DNA of 23,397 nt, from positions 1-23,397 of the IMG/VR virus record IMGVR_UViG_3300025120_000571, one strand, 5' to 3'. The position numbers and the translations under genes are program-made. The DNA is from a virus. The notes below the pieces were generated by a model. It worked only from the letters and a program-made list of their open reading frames with translations, did not search any database and was not told the origin of the DNA. Shown in pieces: positions 5,388 to 12,462 of the stretch. Within the stretch, counting starts at the first letter, position 1. Every line of letters begins with the position of its first letter.

Positions 5388-5968
5388 TATGTTCTACCCC
5401 ATTTTATGTCTGTTTGTATTTGCGGTGCGAATTCAAAACCCACATCACTTGAAAAAAATCTTTGTTGGCTGTCGCTGTTGGTTCTTCTGCCTGAAATTTT
5501 ATCATAATCAGCAAACTGGCTACCCACGTTAAAAGACAGTGAAGCTGTTTTTGGTGATTCACTGATTGAAAAATCTTTTATTCTGCCATCAAAATATTGA
5601 AACACTTTGGTTGAGTCAATGGCAAAGTTCTCATCCAACACTGCTCTGTAAATTACCACACGTCTGTCTATGTATTCATTGTTCAACACATAACCCAGTG
5701 TGGTATAATCAACAGCAGTAAAAGCCACCCTCATTGATCCTATTTTTATGTCTTTTGATTCTTGAACATTGCCTAGTCCTAAAAATTGTCCTTGTGCGAT
5801 GTAACTGTTAGCACCTGAATCTGGTGCTGTTGCACTGTCATAGGAAAGATCAAGAAAACTGTTGTTGAAATACACAGCAGTTGACAGATGTATTTCTACT
5901 AGATCCGCGACCCTTTGCTGTTGTCCGGACAATGATGTTATCAGTCCTGATGAAAGCGACCTTGGCAT
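5387..5968 (-). CDS. Minor tail protein, baseplate-hub type (DUF2163/BR0599-like)
   Basis: 193 residues between the distal tail protein and the tail-tip hub. The C-terminal stretch DYDKISGRRTNSDSQQRFF (about 155-173), then a D-x-G-F-E-F turn, is typical of minor tail proteins of GTA-like and alphaproteobacterial phages, where such proteins form the hub ring. The N terminus (SLSSGLITSLSGQQQRVADLVEIHLS) also fits that family. The middle is beta-rich, with FDGRIKDFSISES resembling the conserved core. It is coupled by TAATG to both neighbours. Family name is from memory of the motif, so treat it as likely. Confidence 0.7.
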   Translation of the reverse strand: MPRSLSSGLITSLSGQQQRVADLVEIHLSTAVYFNNSFLDLSYDSATAPDSGANSYIAQGQFLGLGNVQESKDIKIGSMRVAFTAVDYTTLGYVLNNEYIDRRVVIYRAVLDENFAIDSTKVFQYFDGRIKDFSISESPKTASLSFNVGSQFADYDKISGRRTNSDSQQRFFSSDVGFEFAPQIQTDIKWGRT

Positions 5969-6576
5969 TAGATGTCCTCTCTAACCGTTATCGATATTGT
6001 GCTTGTCCCGTCTGTGTTGGTTTTGAATACTGTTTTGTCTGATGTCAAATAAACTTTGAACGGAACATTGTTGTAAACCACTGTTGTGCTGTTAGTAATA
6101 GCAGTAGTTAATGGTGGTGAAATGTGCAAGAAGTCCTCTGTGCTTGAGTCTTGATTGATGTCCTGAACCAGCATATACACCTTGTCATGATTTGAAAATT
6201 TTATGTAGTCTCCAGCCTTTAATGAACCTGATCCACTCTGTGAACTCACACGGCTTACACCAGCGGCAAAAGTTGCTGTGATTGTTGGTATGCCACTAGC
6301 ATTGGTGCTGGCAGTTGATCCATATATGGGTGGAACAATAGTAAAATCTGAAAATGATCCTTGTTGTTTGACCAAAAATGAATACAAAATACCCAACTCT
6401 TCTCTGTTGAGTGGTTTACTTTGTAGTTGAATCATCCAATGTTGTCCACCTACTGCTTTCCTTTGTGTTTTACTACTAAGGCTTTCGCTAATTCTTGTGG
6501 TGTTTTGACTTGATATTTCTGCTGACGCGAAAAAATTAGTTGATAGTGCGTCGGATGTTGTTGTTGTGCTACTCAT
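5968..6576 (-). CDS. Distal tail / minor tail protein
   Basis: 202 residues immediately after the tape measure gene, where distal tail proteins normally lie. After a Ser/Thr-rich N terminus comes the recognisable segment GGQHWMIQLQSKPLNREELG, followed by a helix and GSFSDFTIVPP (about 43-85). That pattern of aromatic strands, a helix with L-x-R-x-E and an F-T-(I/L)-V-P-P strand is common to distal tail proteins of siphophages with this gene order. The rest is a beta domain with a KAGDYIKFSNHDKVYMLV hairpin. It starts by TAATG overlap with the tape measure, with AAAGGAG upstream. Confidence 0.65.
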   Translation of the reverse strand: MSSTTTTSDALSTNFFASAEISSQNTTRISESLSSKTQRKAVGGQHWMIQLQSKPLNREELGILYSFLVKQQGSFSDFTIVPPIYGSTASTNASGIPTITATFAAGVSRVSSQSGSGSLKAGDYIKFSNHDKVYMLVQDINQDSSTEDFLHISPPLTTAITNSTTVVYNNVPFKVYLTSDKTVFKTNTDGTSTISITVREDI

Positions 6577-8582
6577 TATACTAGACTCCTTTGACCGTTT
6601 TCATTTAGTGCTTCATTGATTACACCAACAATAGTATCTCTTCTCTGCACCAGTAATTCGTCAAAACTTTGTGCATCTGTGGCTGTGATATTGAAATTTA
6701 CATTCACTTCTGTCTGTCCTCCTGACTGACTGTTTGGTGCTATCATGCCTGTTGAACTGGGTCTAAATGTTTCAGGTCCATTTTCTCCCACTGTGTATGT
6801 TCTGCCTGCCATAACCTGTCCACCAAATTTTCTGCCTGGGAACTGTGTGGATTTGATAGCATTAACTTGTGCCACACCAGCCGCCAATTGTGCGGCCGCC
6901 ATTATAAAACTAAACGGTGGTGGATATGCCTTCAATGCGTTTGTGACACCAACAGCAGTGTTGACTATTGCCATTGCTATTTGCGCCTTCTTGTTGAGTT
7001 CAAATGCTTTCTTGTTAAAAGTTGCGGCGTTTGACAGCATCGATCCTAAACCAGCCGCGGCTACCTCAACTTTTTGTTGAGTAGTCATTTTTTCAAAGTC
7101 AAGTTCTTCAATTTTGCCTTGTTTGATATTTTCAATTGCTGATTTGAAATCTTGTCGACGTTTGGTTTCGTTTCTTGTTTCAATTCTGTCTCTTATATTG
7201 GCATGTTTTATGGCTATTTCTGTCCTTGCCTTCTCATACTCTTCGAAAGTGATGGCTCCCTCTTTCAATGCCGCGTCCATGTTCTTTATCTGTTCTCGTT
7301 CTTTTCGATCATTTGCCTCTATTTCAGATTCATTGAGTAACAACACCTGCTGGAATTGTTTCTTCATCGTCGCTAACAGTCTCTTCTGTGCATCGGTTTG
7401 TGTATTTGTGGCCTCTGCACTTTTAAATTTGCCTATCGTGTTCTCAGCAGTCGCCGCCGTGTTGGCCGCAATGGTCCCTGTTGCTTTTGTGTATGCATCG
7501 TTGTTGGTGAACAGTGCTTTGCTGTTGGAATTAACAGATTCTGTTGCGTCGGCGTTGGCGTCACTGAATAGACCTAATTTGTCGGCAAGAATGCCAAGAC
7601 CTATCGCTATAACTGTGGCCGCCGCTATGTAAGGGTTGGCCCGTGCCGCCGCAGTTAGTAATTTTGTTGCTGTTGTGACTGCGGCTATACCAGTGGCAAG
7701 TCTTCCAAAACTTGCTATCACCGAACCGATTGCCAATGCGGCTAGAACTTTTGTCAGCAGTTCAAAATTGTTTCTTACAAACAATAACGCATCACCCAAT
7801 GTTTTTCCTAAGGCGTGTGCTAAATCTTTGTTCTCTTTGGTTAAGGAAATAATGTCTTTGGTTATAGTCGTGAGTGCATCGGTCAGTCCACCCTCACCAA
7901 TCTCGTTGGCGGCGATGGCGAATTCATCTTGCAAGTTGGATATCGCACCTGTAAGTGTCTGCGATTGTCGTTCAATGGCTCCAGCAAATTTAACTCTACC
8001 TATCTCATTTAGGAAATCAATAATTTCTTTACCATCGTTTTTAATGTTAAAGGCTGTGCCCCTAAAATTGACAGTTAGTCTGTCTCCTTCTGTTTTAACC
8101 TTGATACCCAACTGTTTGAGCATCTCAAATTCACCAGTGGTGGCATTGAATACCGCTTGGGACACGTCGTCTATACGCCTTCCCATACCCGCGGCAATGT
8201 TACCAATATTGGTCATAAACTCGGCGGTTGGATCTAAACCAGCATTCTTGAATGTGATAAACGCATTGGTTACCTCACCCAATTGGAATGTGGTCCCAGC
8301 TGTAAATTCTTTGATTAAGTCAAAAGATTTTGCCGCTTTTATGGCATCACCTTCTATGGTTATTAGTGTCTGTCTTAGATCCTGGAATTGTCTGATGGAA
8401 CTGACAACGTTGCCAATTAGTCTCGAGAAACCAATAGCGGCAAATGCCGTCGCGGCGATCTTGGCCGCTGAACCTAAGCCTATGGTAGCCTTGGTTGTTC
8501 TGCCTAGACTTTTTTCTAATTGTGCGATCCTTTTCTGGTTCGAAACAACTACGTCTACATCTATTCTGGCTTTATCCGCCAT
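6576..8582 (-). CDS. Tail tape measure protein
   Basis: 668 residues; by length the tail should be roughly 100 nm if the usual 0.15 nm per residue holds. It sets tail length and is ejected during infection. Features in order: N-terminal coiled coil (about 10-30, NQKRIAQLEKSLGRTTKA), an alpha-helical region with tape-measure phrases (TTGEFEMLKQLGIKV, about 148-162), two hydrophobic stretches (about 275-330, LLTKVLAALAIGSVIASFG and then IAAATVIAIGLGILADKLG), a charged coiled coil (about 405-490) and the common C-terminal signature GRTYTVGENGPETFRP. No lysozyme or peptidase domain is visible. AAAAGGAG precedes ATG 8582, just after the stop of the frameshifted chaperone extension. Confidence 0.9.
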   Translation of the reverse strand: MADKARIDVDVVVSNQKRIAQLEKSLGRTTKATIGLGSAAKIAATAFAAIGFSRLIGNVVSSIRQFQDLRQTLITIEGDAIKAAKSFDLIKEFTAGTTFQLGEVTNAFITFKNAGLDPTAEFMTNIGNIAAGMGRRIDDVSQAVFNATTGEFEMLKQLGIKVKTEGDRLTVNFRGTAFNIKNDGKEIIDFLNEIGRVKFAGAIERQSQTLTGAISNLQDEFAIAANEIGEGGLTDALTTITKDIISLTKENKDLAHALGKTLGDALLFVRNNFELLTKVLAALAIGSVIASFGRLATGIAAVTTATKLLTAAARANPYIAAATVIAIGLGILADKLGLFSDANADATESVNSNSKALFTNNDAYTKATGTIAANTAATAENTIGKFKSAEATNTQTDAQKRLLATMKKQFQQVLLLNESEIEANDRKEREQIKNMDAALKEGAITFEEYEKARTEIAIKHANIRDRIETRNETKRRQDFKSAIENIKQGKIEELDFEKMTTQQKVEVAAAGLGSMLSNAATFNKKAFELNKKAQIAMAIVNTAVGVTNALKAYPPPFSFIMAAAQLAAGVAQVNAIKSTQFPGRKFGGQVMAGRTYTVGENGPETFRPSSTGMIAPNSQSGGQTEVNVNFNITATDAQSFDELLVQRRDTIVGVINEALNENGQRSLV

Positions 8583-8585
8583 CTA

Positions 8586-9100
8586 CTAACTCCTTTTTTG
8601 TCTGATCGCACTGTGTCTTGCTTCAGCCTGTTCCACCTTGTAATAAGCGGCCCAGAGATCCATTTCCGCCGATGTCATTTCAAGCACTTCCGCCACGGAC
8701 TTTTTAAGTCTGTCAGCCAAAACAAGGAAGAACCTTAGATCACCGCCGGTTTTTATTCCTTTGCGAGTGTTTCCAAATCAACTCTTGCTTCAAAGTTGTT
8801 GATAGCACTTGCAACCTTTGTTATTACTGCAGGATCGGCTTCATGCATCAGTGAGGTCTTGTCTAGATCCACAAAGATTCTTTTACCGTCCTTGTCGAGT
8901 GCTTTGATTATCAAACTTTCAACAAGGGCTTCCACCGTCTTGCCTTTGGATTGTAATTCAACCACTCTTGCTTCGTCCTTGAATGGATAAGTTTTTCTGC
9001 AATAGATATCCATATCCCATTCAGGAACGTTTATTTTCATCATTTCACCACCGATCGCTGATCTGTAGTGATCTGTTATTTGCTTCATTGTTGAAGACAT
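8586..9100 (-). CDS. Tail assembly chaperone, long form made by programmed -1 frameshift (gpGT-like)
   Basis: The 170 bases between the short chaperone stop and the tape measure have no gene of their own, but in the -1 frame they encode 58 codons ending at TAG 8588-8586. The peptide contains ADRLKKSVAEVLEMTSAEM then DLWAAYYKVEQAEAR, matching the small helical T domain (DUF4035-like, with W-x-A-Y-Y and E residues). The shift must occur after the last -1 frame stop (TGA within GTT-GAT, about 8779) and before TAA 8755. The best slip point is GCA-AAG-GAA (8764-8756), where tRNA-Lys can re-pair from AAG to AAA. It is not a canonical heptamer. The product would be about 171 residues. Confidence 0.7.
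8753..9100 (-). CDS. Tail assembly chaperone, short form (gpG-like)
   Basis: 115 residues directly upstream of the tape measure, the fixed place for the lambda G/T type chaperone. Features of the family are visible: KINVPEWDMDIYCRKTYPF (about 22-40), then ALDKDGKRIFVDLDKTSL (about 67-84) and a helix around DPAVITKVASAINNFEARV. The frame ends at TAA 8755-8753. AAAGGAG precedes the ATG. The chaperone binds the tape measure and recruits tube subunits. A longer product arises if ribosomes slip back one base near the end (see the extended form). Confidence 0.8.
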   Translation of the reverse strand: MSSTMKQITDHYRSAIGGEMMKINVPEWDMDIYCRKTYPFKDEARVVELQSKGKTVEALVESLIIKALDKDGKRIFVDLDKTSLMHEADPAVITKVASAINNFEARVDLETLAKE

Positions 9101-9105
9101 ATTTT

Positions 9106-9396
9106 CTAACTCCTTTTGTTTAGAACTTCCCTAATGGCAGGTCGCGTTATACCCTTAGGTGATTGTTTTGAGTAGCCTTGGTTAAGACGTTCAATGTAAG
9201 GAGTTTTGTTGGTTACCCTAAATTCTCCTTTTCTGCCCGTCAACCTCCAATTTGATCTAGCACGACCAGATCTTTTTGGAGTGTGCTTTGCCAACTTCTG
9301 CAAAGCGTCCTTAGCCACTGAGGCGACCTCCTGATCTATATCACGTCTGAGACCAGCGATTGCCAATTGTGCATTTATTAACTTTATTTTTAACAA
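9106..9396 (-). CDS. HK97 gp10-like tail completion / neck protein
   Basis: 96 residues between the tube protein and the chaperone. The segment LAKHTPKRSGRARSNWR (about 35-51), followed by a strand and KTPYIERLNQGYSKQSPKG (about 64-82), is the signature of the HK97 gp10-like family, which closes the tail or links it to the head. The start is unusual: TTG at 9396 without a clear ribosome binding site; no ATG or GTG occurs in frame and an in-frame stop lies at 9417-9415. Translation may depend on ribosomes ending at the tube gene stop (9404-9402), six bases away. Confidence 0.75.
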   Translation of the reverse strand: MLKIKLINAQLAIAGLRRDIDQEVASVAKDALQKLAKHTPKRSGRARSNWRLTGRKGEFRVTNKTPYIERLNQGYSKQSPKGITRPAIREVLNKRS

Positions 9397-9401
9397 ATCT
9401 A

Positions 9402-9818
9402 TTACAAATCTGCTTTAGTTAATGCACCAGAACCTTGGAAAGAGACTGAAGCCTCTACCATACCGTCAAAGTTTGACGTTATAGAGTGACCTGTTACAAT
9501 TATCTCTCCAGATAGTTTAATACCAGTTGATACTCCTGATGGATATATTTCTACAGTAGCCGCACCTGCGCCAATACCTGCGAATAAGGCATTTGCCGCG
9601 TCGTCGTTATCTCTAAAAAATACGTCCATTGATCCAGAAAACTGGGCTAGACTAGGAAGATAAGTTCTTGATGTATCTCCCATTTTTGTTGTTTCAACTG
9701 TTGCTTGTTCTTGATCCACTGTGAATGATCTTACTTCCGCAACTGCTGTTGGCGTGCCTGAAACGTCATATTTAATAACTCCAGTTTCGCCTGTGTAAGT
9801 TGTAGTGTTTACCGCCAT
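9402..9818 (-). CDS. Major tail (tube) protein
   Basis: 138 residues, in the range of small siphophage tube proteins. It forms the stacked hexameric rings of the tail tube. Recognisable points: a beta-rich N-terminal strand set, VRSFTVDQEQATVETTKMGD (about 29-48), where the tube family has its conserved T-x-M-G segment, then YLPSLAQFSGSMDVFF (about 53-68), the G-x-(V/I/L)-(D/E) strand pattern, and a C-terminal GEIIVTGHSI strand. AAGGAG lies before ATG 9818, one base after the previous stop. Likely strongly expressed. Confidence 0.85.
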   Translation of the reverse strand: MAVNTTTYTGETGVIKYDVSGTPTAVAEVRSFTVDQEQATVETTKMGDTSRTYLPSLAQFSGSMDVFFRDNDDAANALFAGIGAGAATVEIYPSGVSTGIKLSGEIIVTGHSITSNFDGMVEASVSFQGSGALTKADL

Positions 9819-9819
9819 C

Positions 9820-10017
9820 TTACTGCTCCTTGTTGTTTAGATCTTTTTTAAGATCTGTTGTTTCAACCTCGCCCTCAGCAGTGATTTTACCCTTGCTGTG
9901 TTTGAATGTTGCTGTTGGTTGTGATGGACTAAATGTCCACCCGTCTTCCAGATGCTGACGAACATCTCTGTTGTCAACTATCTCTGAAACTTTTCCTTTA
10001 TACATTTGTATAGCCAT
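9820..10017 (-). CDS. Small hypothetical protein between tail terminator and tube (65 residues)
   Basis: Starts by TAATG overlap with the tail terminator stop and ends one base before the tube gene start. Sequence: N-terminal MYKGKVSEI, then VRQHLEDGWTFSPSQP (about 19-34), a lysine-rich middle and an acidic/lysine-rich tail. The phrase of a basic residue, L-x-x-G-W and an aromatic strand resembles small proteins that bear a short C-terminal-like folding motif in other marine phages, but I do not recognise a family. It is probably virion-related because of its position. Confidence 0.7.
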   Translation of the reverse strand: MAIQMYKGKVSEIVDNRDVRQHLEDGWTFSPSQPTATFKHSKGKITAEGEVETTDLKKDLNNKEQ

Positions 10018-10454
10018 TATAGCACTCCTTTTTTGTATCTGTATACAACTTCCACAGTCACTACCACTTCACCCAAAGGCAAAGCTCTTTCAACGACATC
10101 TATTCCTGATATTCTTGTTGTGACGTTATGGATATTGTCTACGCTTTTTGTGATGTCTCTGTCTCTTGAAAGCTCTAATGTTTCTTCAATTCTTTCTACT
10201 ATTTCATTCCTTAGGGTGTCAATCTGTGTGCCTCTGACATAACATCTCATTTCGTATTGTAGTGTGCTCTCCCTAAGGCCCATTGATATGTCGCTCCTGA
10301 CCTCGTTGCCGGTTACCATTAGGATTGCTGGAAATTGTGTGATAGCAAGTTTCTGCACATCAAATACCTCTCTGGATATGTGATTAACAGCAGGATCAGT
10401 CATGTTCTCCAACTGTTCAAATATGTTCTTTGCTATGTTTTCTCTTGCTGACAT
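10017..10454 (-). CDS. Tail terminator-like minor tail protein
   Basis: 145 residues, alpha-beta pattern with an initial helix (RENIAKNIFEQLENM), then FPAILMVTG and the strand-helix set YEMRCYVRGTQIDTLRNEIVERIEETL (about 75-102), then VVVTVEVVYRYKKG at the end. This is the layout of tail terminator proteins (lambda gpU-like fold), which cap the tube and join it to the head. Position between head-completion and tube genes agrees. It shares a TAATG with each neighbour. Assignment is by fold pattern and position, not by a diagnostic motif. Confidence 0.65.
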   Translation of the reverse strand: MSARENIAKNIFEQLENMTDPAVNHISREVFDVQKLAITQFPAILMVTGNEVRSDISMGLRESTLQYEMRCYVRGTQIDTLRNEIVERIEETLELSRDRDITKSVDNIHNVTTRISGIDVVERALPLGEVVVTVEVVYRYKKGVL

Positions 10455-10903
10455 TATCTAATTAAACGTCCCATATGAAATGATTGTTTTTCTGAATCTT
10501 CAAAAGTGCCACTTGAATCCATATCGTAGTGAACGCCTTCTCTTAAAATAAGTTCAAATTCTTCTTCAAATCTTGACTTGTAGTAATTCATCTTATTGTT
10601 AAAAGCATCACCATCTGGATCAAAAGTAGACAGTCTTGGATAGATGTAATATGCCAACACATGATACACTGCCGCTCTTTCTAATTGACTTGAATCTAGT
10701 TTTCCGTTTTCAAGTTTAGTATTGTTGGCGCCGCCGCCAATGTCGTTGGTTGTGTATTGTTGTGTAGGCCACCATTTAATATTGAGTAGTCTAATTATGT
10801 CGTCGTATGTTTTAGAGTGTAAGTCTGAAAAGTCCTGTATTCCATACTTGTGAATGTCAGGTTCGTATTCTTTCAGGTTCGTGTCTGTTGCGAATGTCGC
10901 CAT
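10454..10903 (-). CDS. Head-tail connector / head completion protein
   Basis: 149 mostly helical residues: DFSDLHSKTYDDIIRLLNIKWW (about 25-46), SSQLERAAVYHVLAYYIYP (about 71-89) and YYKSRFEEEFELILREGVHYD (about 107-127). Three helices with the final R-x-x-x-E-E-(F/L)-x-x-(I/L)-L-x-x-G-V-x-Y-D phrase are found in adaptor-type connector proteins between capsid and tail genes. GAAGGAC precedes ATG 10903. It lies after a 60-base gap that contains a 6-pair hairpin (10939-10955), and before the tail terminator. Confidence 0.65.
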   Translation of the reverse strand: MATFATDTNLKEYEPDIHKYGIQDFSDLHSKTYDDIIRLLNIKWWPTQQYTTNDIGGGANNTKLENGKLDSSQLERAAVYHVLAYYIYPRLSTFDPDGDAFNNKMNYYKSRFEEEFELILREGVHYDMDSSGTFEDSEKQSFHMGRLIR

Positions 10904-10938
10904 GGTTAAAGTCCTTCTTTAAGGTATTACTATATTTT

Positions 10939-10955
10939 ATCAAGTCCTACTTGAT
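10939..10955. repeat. Short inverted repeat between glycosyltransferase-like and connector genes
   Basis: ATCAAG and CTTGAT flank TCCTA. On the minus strand it is followed by A-rich sequence, not a T run, so it is not a good terminator. TATAGT just downstream (minus strand) might serve as a -10, with TTGCAT 19 bases further up; weak. Confidence 0.3.
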
Positions 10956-10963
10956 GCAAGTAT

Positions 10964-11464
10964 TTATTGGATATGTTCCAAGTGTGTTAATCTTAAATCT
11001 CTCTGCTTGCCATCATTACGCACAACAACAATTTCAATGTTTGGTTGTGCGTTCCAAATTTCAAGCAGTCGCGATTGTGAATTTGTATATTTCAATTTGG
11101 ATTTCCTTTTGTATTCATACACACTGTCGTTAGTGACACCCCAATCGCATCCAATGATGTATAATTTTTTATAACCCAAGTTTAAAGCACATCTCACAGC
11201 CATCATGCCTGAATTCTGTGGCTGACTGGACATTGAATACATCACCTGTTCAAATCCTGGTGATTGATTCCAACCATTCCTGGTCCAATATTTTACTTCT
11301 GGTTCTGTCTCTATGAATTGAATGGTGACTGGATCATACACGCACACATGGTCTACTTTTCTGTCTCTGCGGATATGATTGCATCCAAATTCTGTGTATT
11401 TTTTTTCAATGTCCAAATATGACTTTCTGCTAGGACCATTGAACCATATCACTGCTGTGTTCAT
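10964..11464 (-). CDS. Sialyltransferase/DUF115-like protein in the capsid region
   Basis: 166 residues. A G-P-S turn near the N terminus (FNGPSRKSY, 8-16), a middle strand VDHVCVYDP (37-45) and NSGMMAVRCALNLGYKK (84-100) followed by LYIIGCDWG (101-109) follow the layout of GT29/GT42-like sialyltransferases and DUF115 proteins: GPS loop, Asp after a strand, S-G-x-x-A helix, L-G-Y-K, then a strand to G-x-D. Such proteins bind CMP-sugar or similar nucleotides. It is shorter than typical enzymes and I cannot see the catalytic His motif clearly. It starts right behind the capsid terminator and has no ribosome binding site, so it may be an independently acquired accessory gene. Role might be virion or host-surface glycosylation. 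Confidence 0.55.
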   Translation of the reverse strand: MNTAVIWFNGPSRKSYLDIEKKYTEFGCNHIRRDRKVDHVCVYDPVTIQFIETEPEVKYWTRNGWNQSPGFEQVMYSMSSQPQNSGMMAVRCALNLGYKKLYIIGCDWGVTNDSVYEYKRKSKLKYTNSQSRLLEIWNAQPNIEIVVVRNDGKQRDLRLTHLEHIQ

Positions 11465-11481
11465 GCTAATATTTAAGTCGT

Positions 11482-11513
11482 AAAAAAAGGCCCCATATTT
11501 CTATAGGGCCTTT
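11482..11513 (-). terminator. Strong intrinsic terminator after the major capsid gene
   Basis: On the minus strand AAAGGCCCTATA (11513-11502), loop GAAA, TATGGGGCCTTT (11497-11486), followed by four further Ts (seven Ts in total, 11488-11482). Twelve pairs with one G-T wobble and a GNRA tetraloop. It lies 28 bases after the capsid stop, so capsid mRNA can be made in excess over tail mRNA. Confidence 0.9.
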
Positions 11514-11540
11514 CAATATATGAGCGAAAAACAATAACAA

Positions 11541-12425
11541 TTAACCTGCTATTGTGTTAAGTCCTTTAACTAATACACCGTAGTTTGCTTTGACCAATTT
11601 AGTTGCTACTGCTGTTGATCCAACATACTCTGTGTGTCTTAATGAAGCGTCTCTTTGGCTCTCTATTCTTAGAGGTCTTTTGATAACATGACCAAAAGCC
11701 TGTGGTGAAAAGACACAACCATTTGAGTCTGTTGCCACTGAGTCTGCCGGCACTGCTGAACTTTGAAATATTTTTATATTAAAAAGTCTACCAACATATG
11801 CAGATGAACTTAACATTTCATTACCTTTGTTAGATAATGCAATGGCACCGTCTGCTGTTAGTTTTTTAGCAACATTGAAAGCCTGTCCTGGGTGAAGCAC
11901 ACAGTGGTAGTCACCTTGTGCATCAGTAGGAGCATTTGCTTCTCTTAACTTGTAGACTGCCGCTAAAAGCGTGTCAGGAGTCACTGCCGCCGCATTGTCT
12001 CCAACGGAACCCATTACTGACGCCGCACCTGCACCGTCTGCCGTTGATTCGGCGAATAGTGCAAAAGCATTAGTGTCAATTTTTTCCGCAATTGATGATC
12101 CAATGATCTGTCCAACATCTGAACCCATGTTTCTGATTGTAGATTCTGATAGTAAATCAGAAACGTCTAATCTTGCTTGGATCTCAGCCGCTGTGATGTC
12201 AACATTAGTGATTGTCATTGCTGTGTCAGTCACGTCAGTTGTTTGGTTTCTTTCTTGTGCCAGGATCTCAGGATACACGGGAATTTGAGCTGTTAGGCCC
12301 GGTGTTCCACTCATGTCGTATACTGTGAACACTTTGTCTGCGATAGATTTCTCTGATGCTGTGAATACTGCTTCTTGAAGCATATTCGTCAACAATTGAG
12401 TATCGCCGGTATTTAGATTTGCCAT
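11541..12425 (-). CDS. Major capsid protein (HK97 fold)
   Basis: 294 residues following the scaffold gene and ending at a strong terminator, as expected for the main shell subunit. Features: an N-terminal helix (QLLTNMLQEAVFTASEKS), the strand-turn GLTAQIPVYPE (about 43-53), a helix DVSDLLSESTIRNMGSDVGQIIG (about 87-109), then the peripheral domain with VLHPGQAFNVAKKL (about 175-188) and a C-terminal beta set with RIESQRDASLRHTEYVGS (about 254-271). This order fits coat proteins of the HK97 fold. No protease lies upstream, so cleavage is not expected. GAAGGAGA lies before ATG 12425. Confidence 0.85.
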   Translation of the reverse strand: MANLNTGDTQLLTNMLQEAVFTASEKSIADKVFTVYDMSGTPGLTAQIPVYPEILAQERNQTTDVTDTAMTITNVDITAAEIQARLDVSDLLSESTIRNMGSDVGQIIGSSIAEKIDTNAFALFAESTADGAGAASVMGSVGDNAAAVTPDTLLAAVYKLREANAPTDAQGDYHCVLHPGQAFNVAKKLTADGAIALSNKGNEMLSSSAYVGRLFNIKIFQSSAVPADSVATDSNGCVFSPQAFGHVIKRPLRIESQRDASLRHTEYVGSTAVATKLVKANYGVLVKGLNTIAG

Positions 12426-12462
12426 TTGGTAAATCTCCTTCTTTTTTAGTTGTTAATAAAAA

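Noticed and set aside
7114-8589. Long plus-strand frames of 172 and 317 codons opposite the tape measure gene
   Set aside because: They are antisense to a well supported gene, have no ribosome binding sites, and their Ala/Ser/Val-rich content mirrors the codon use of the tape measure.
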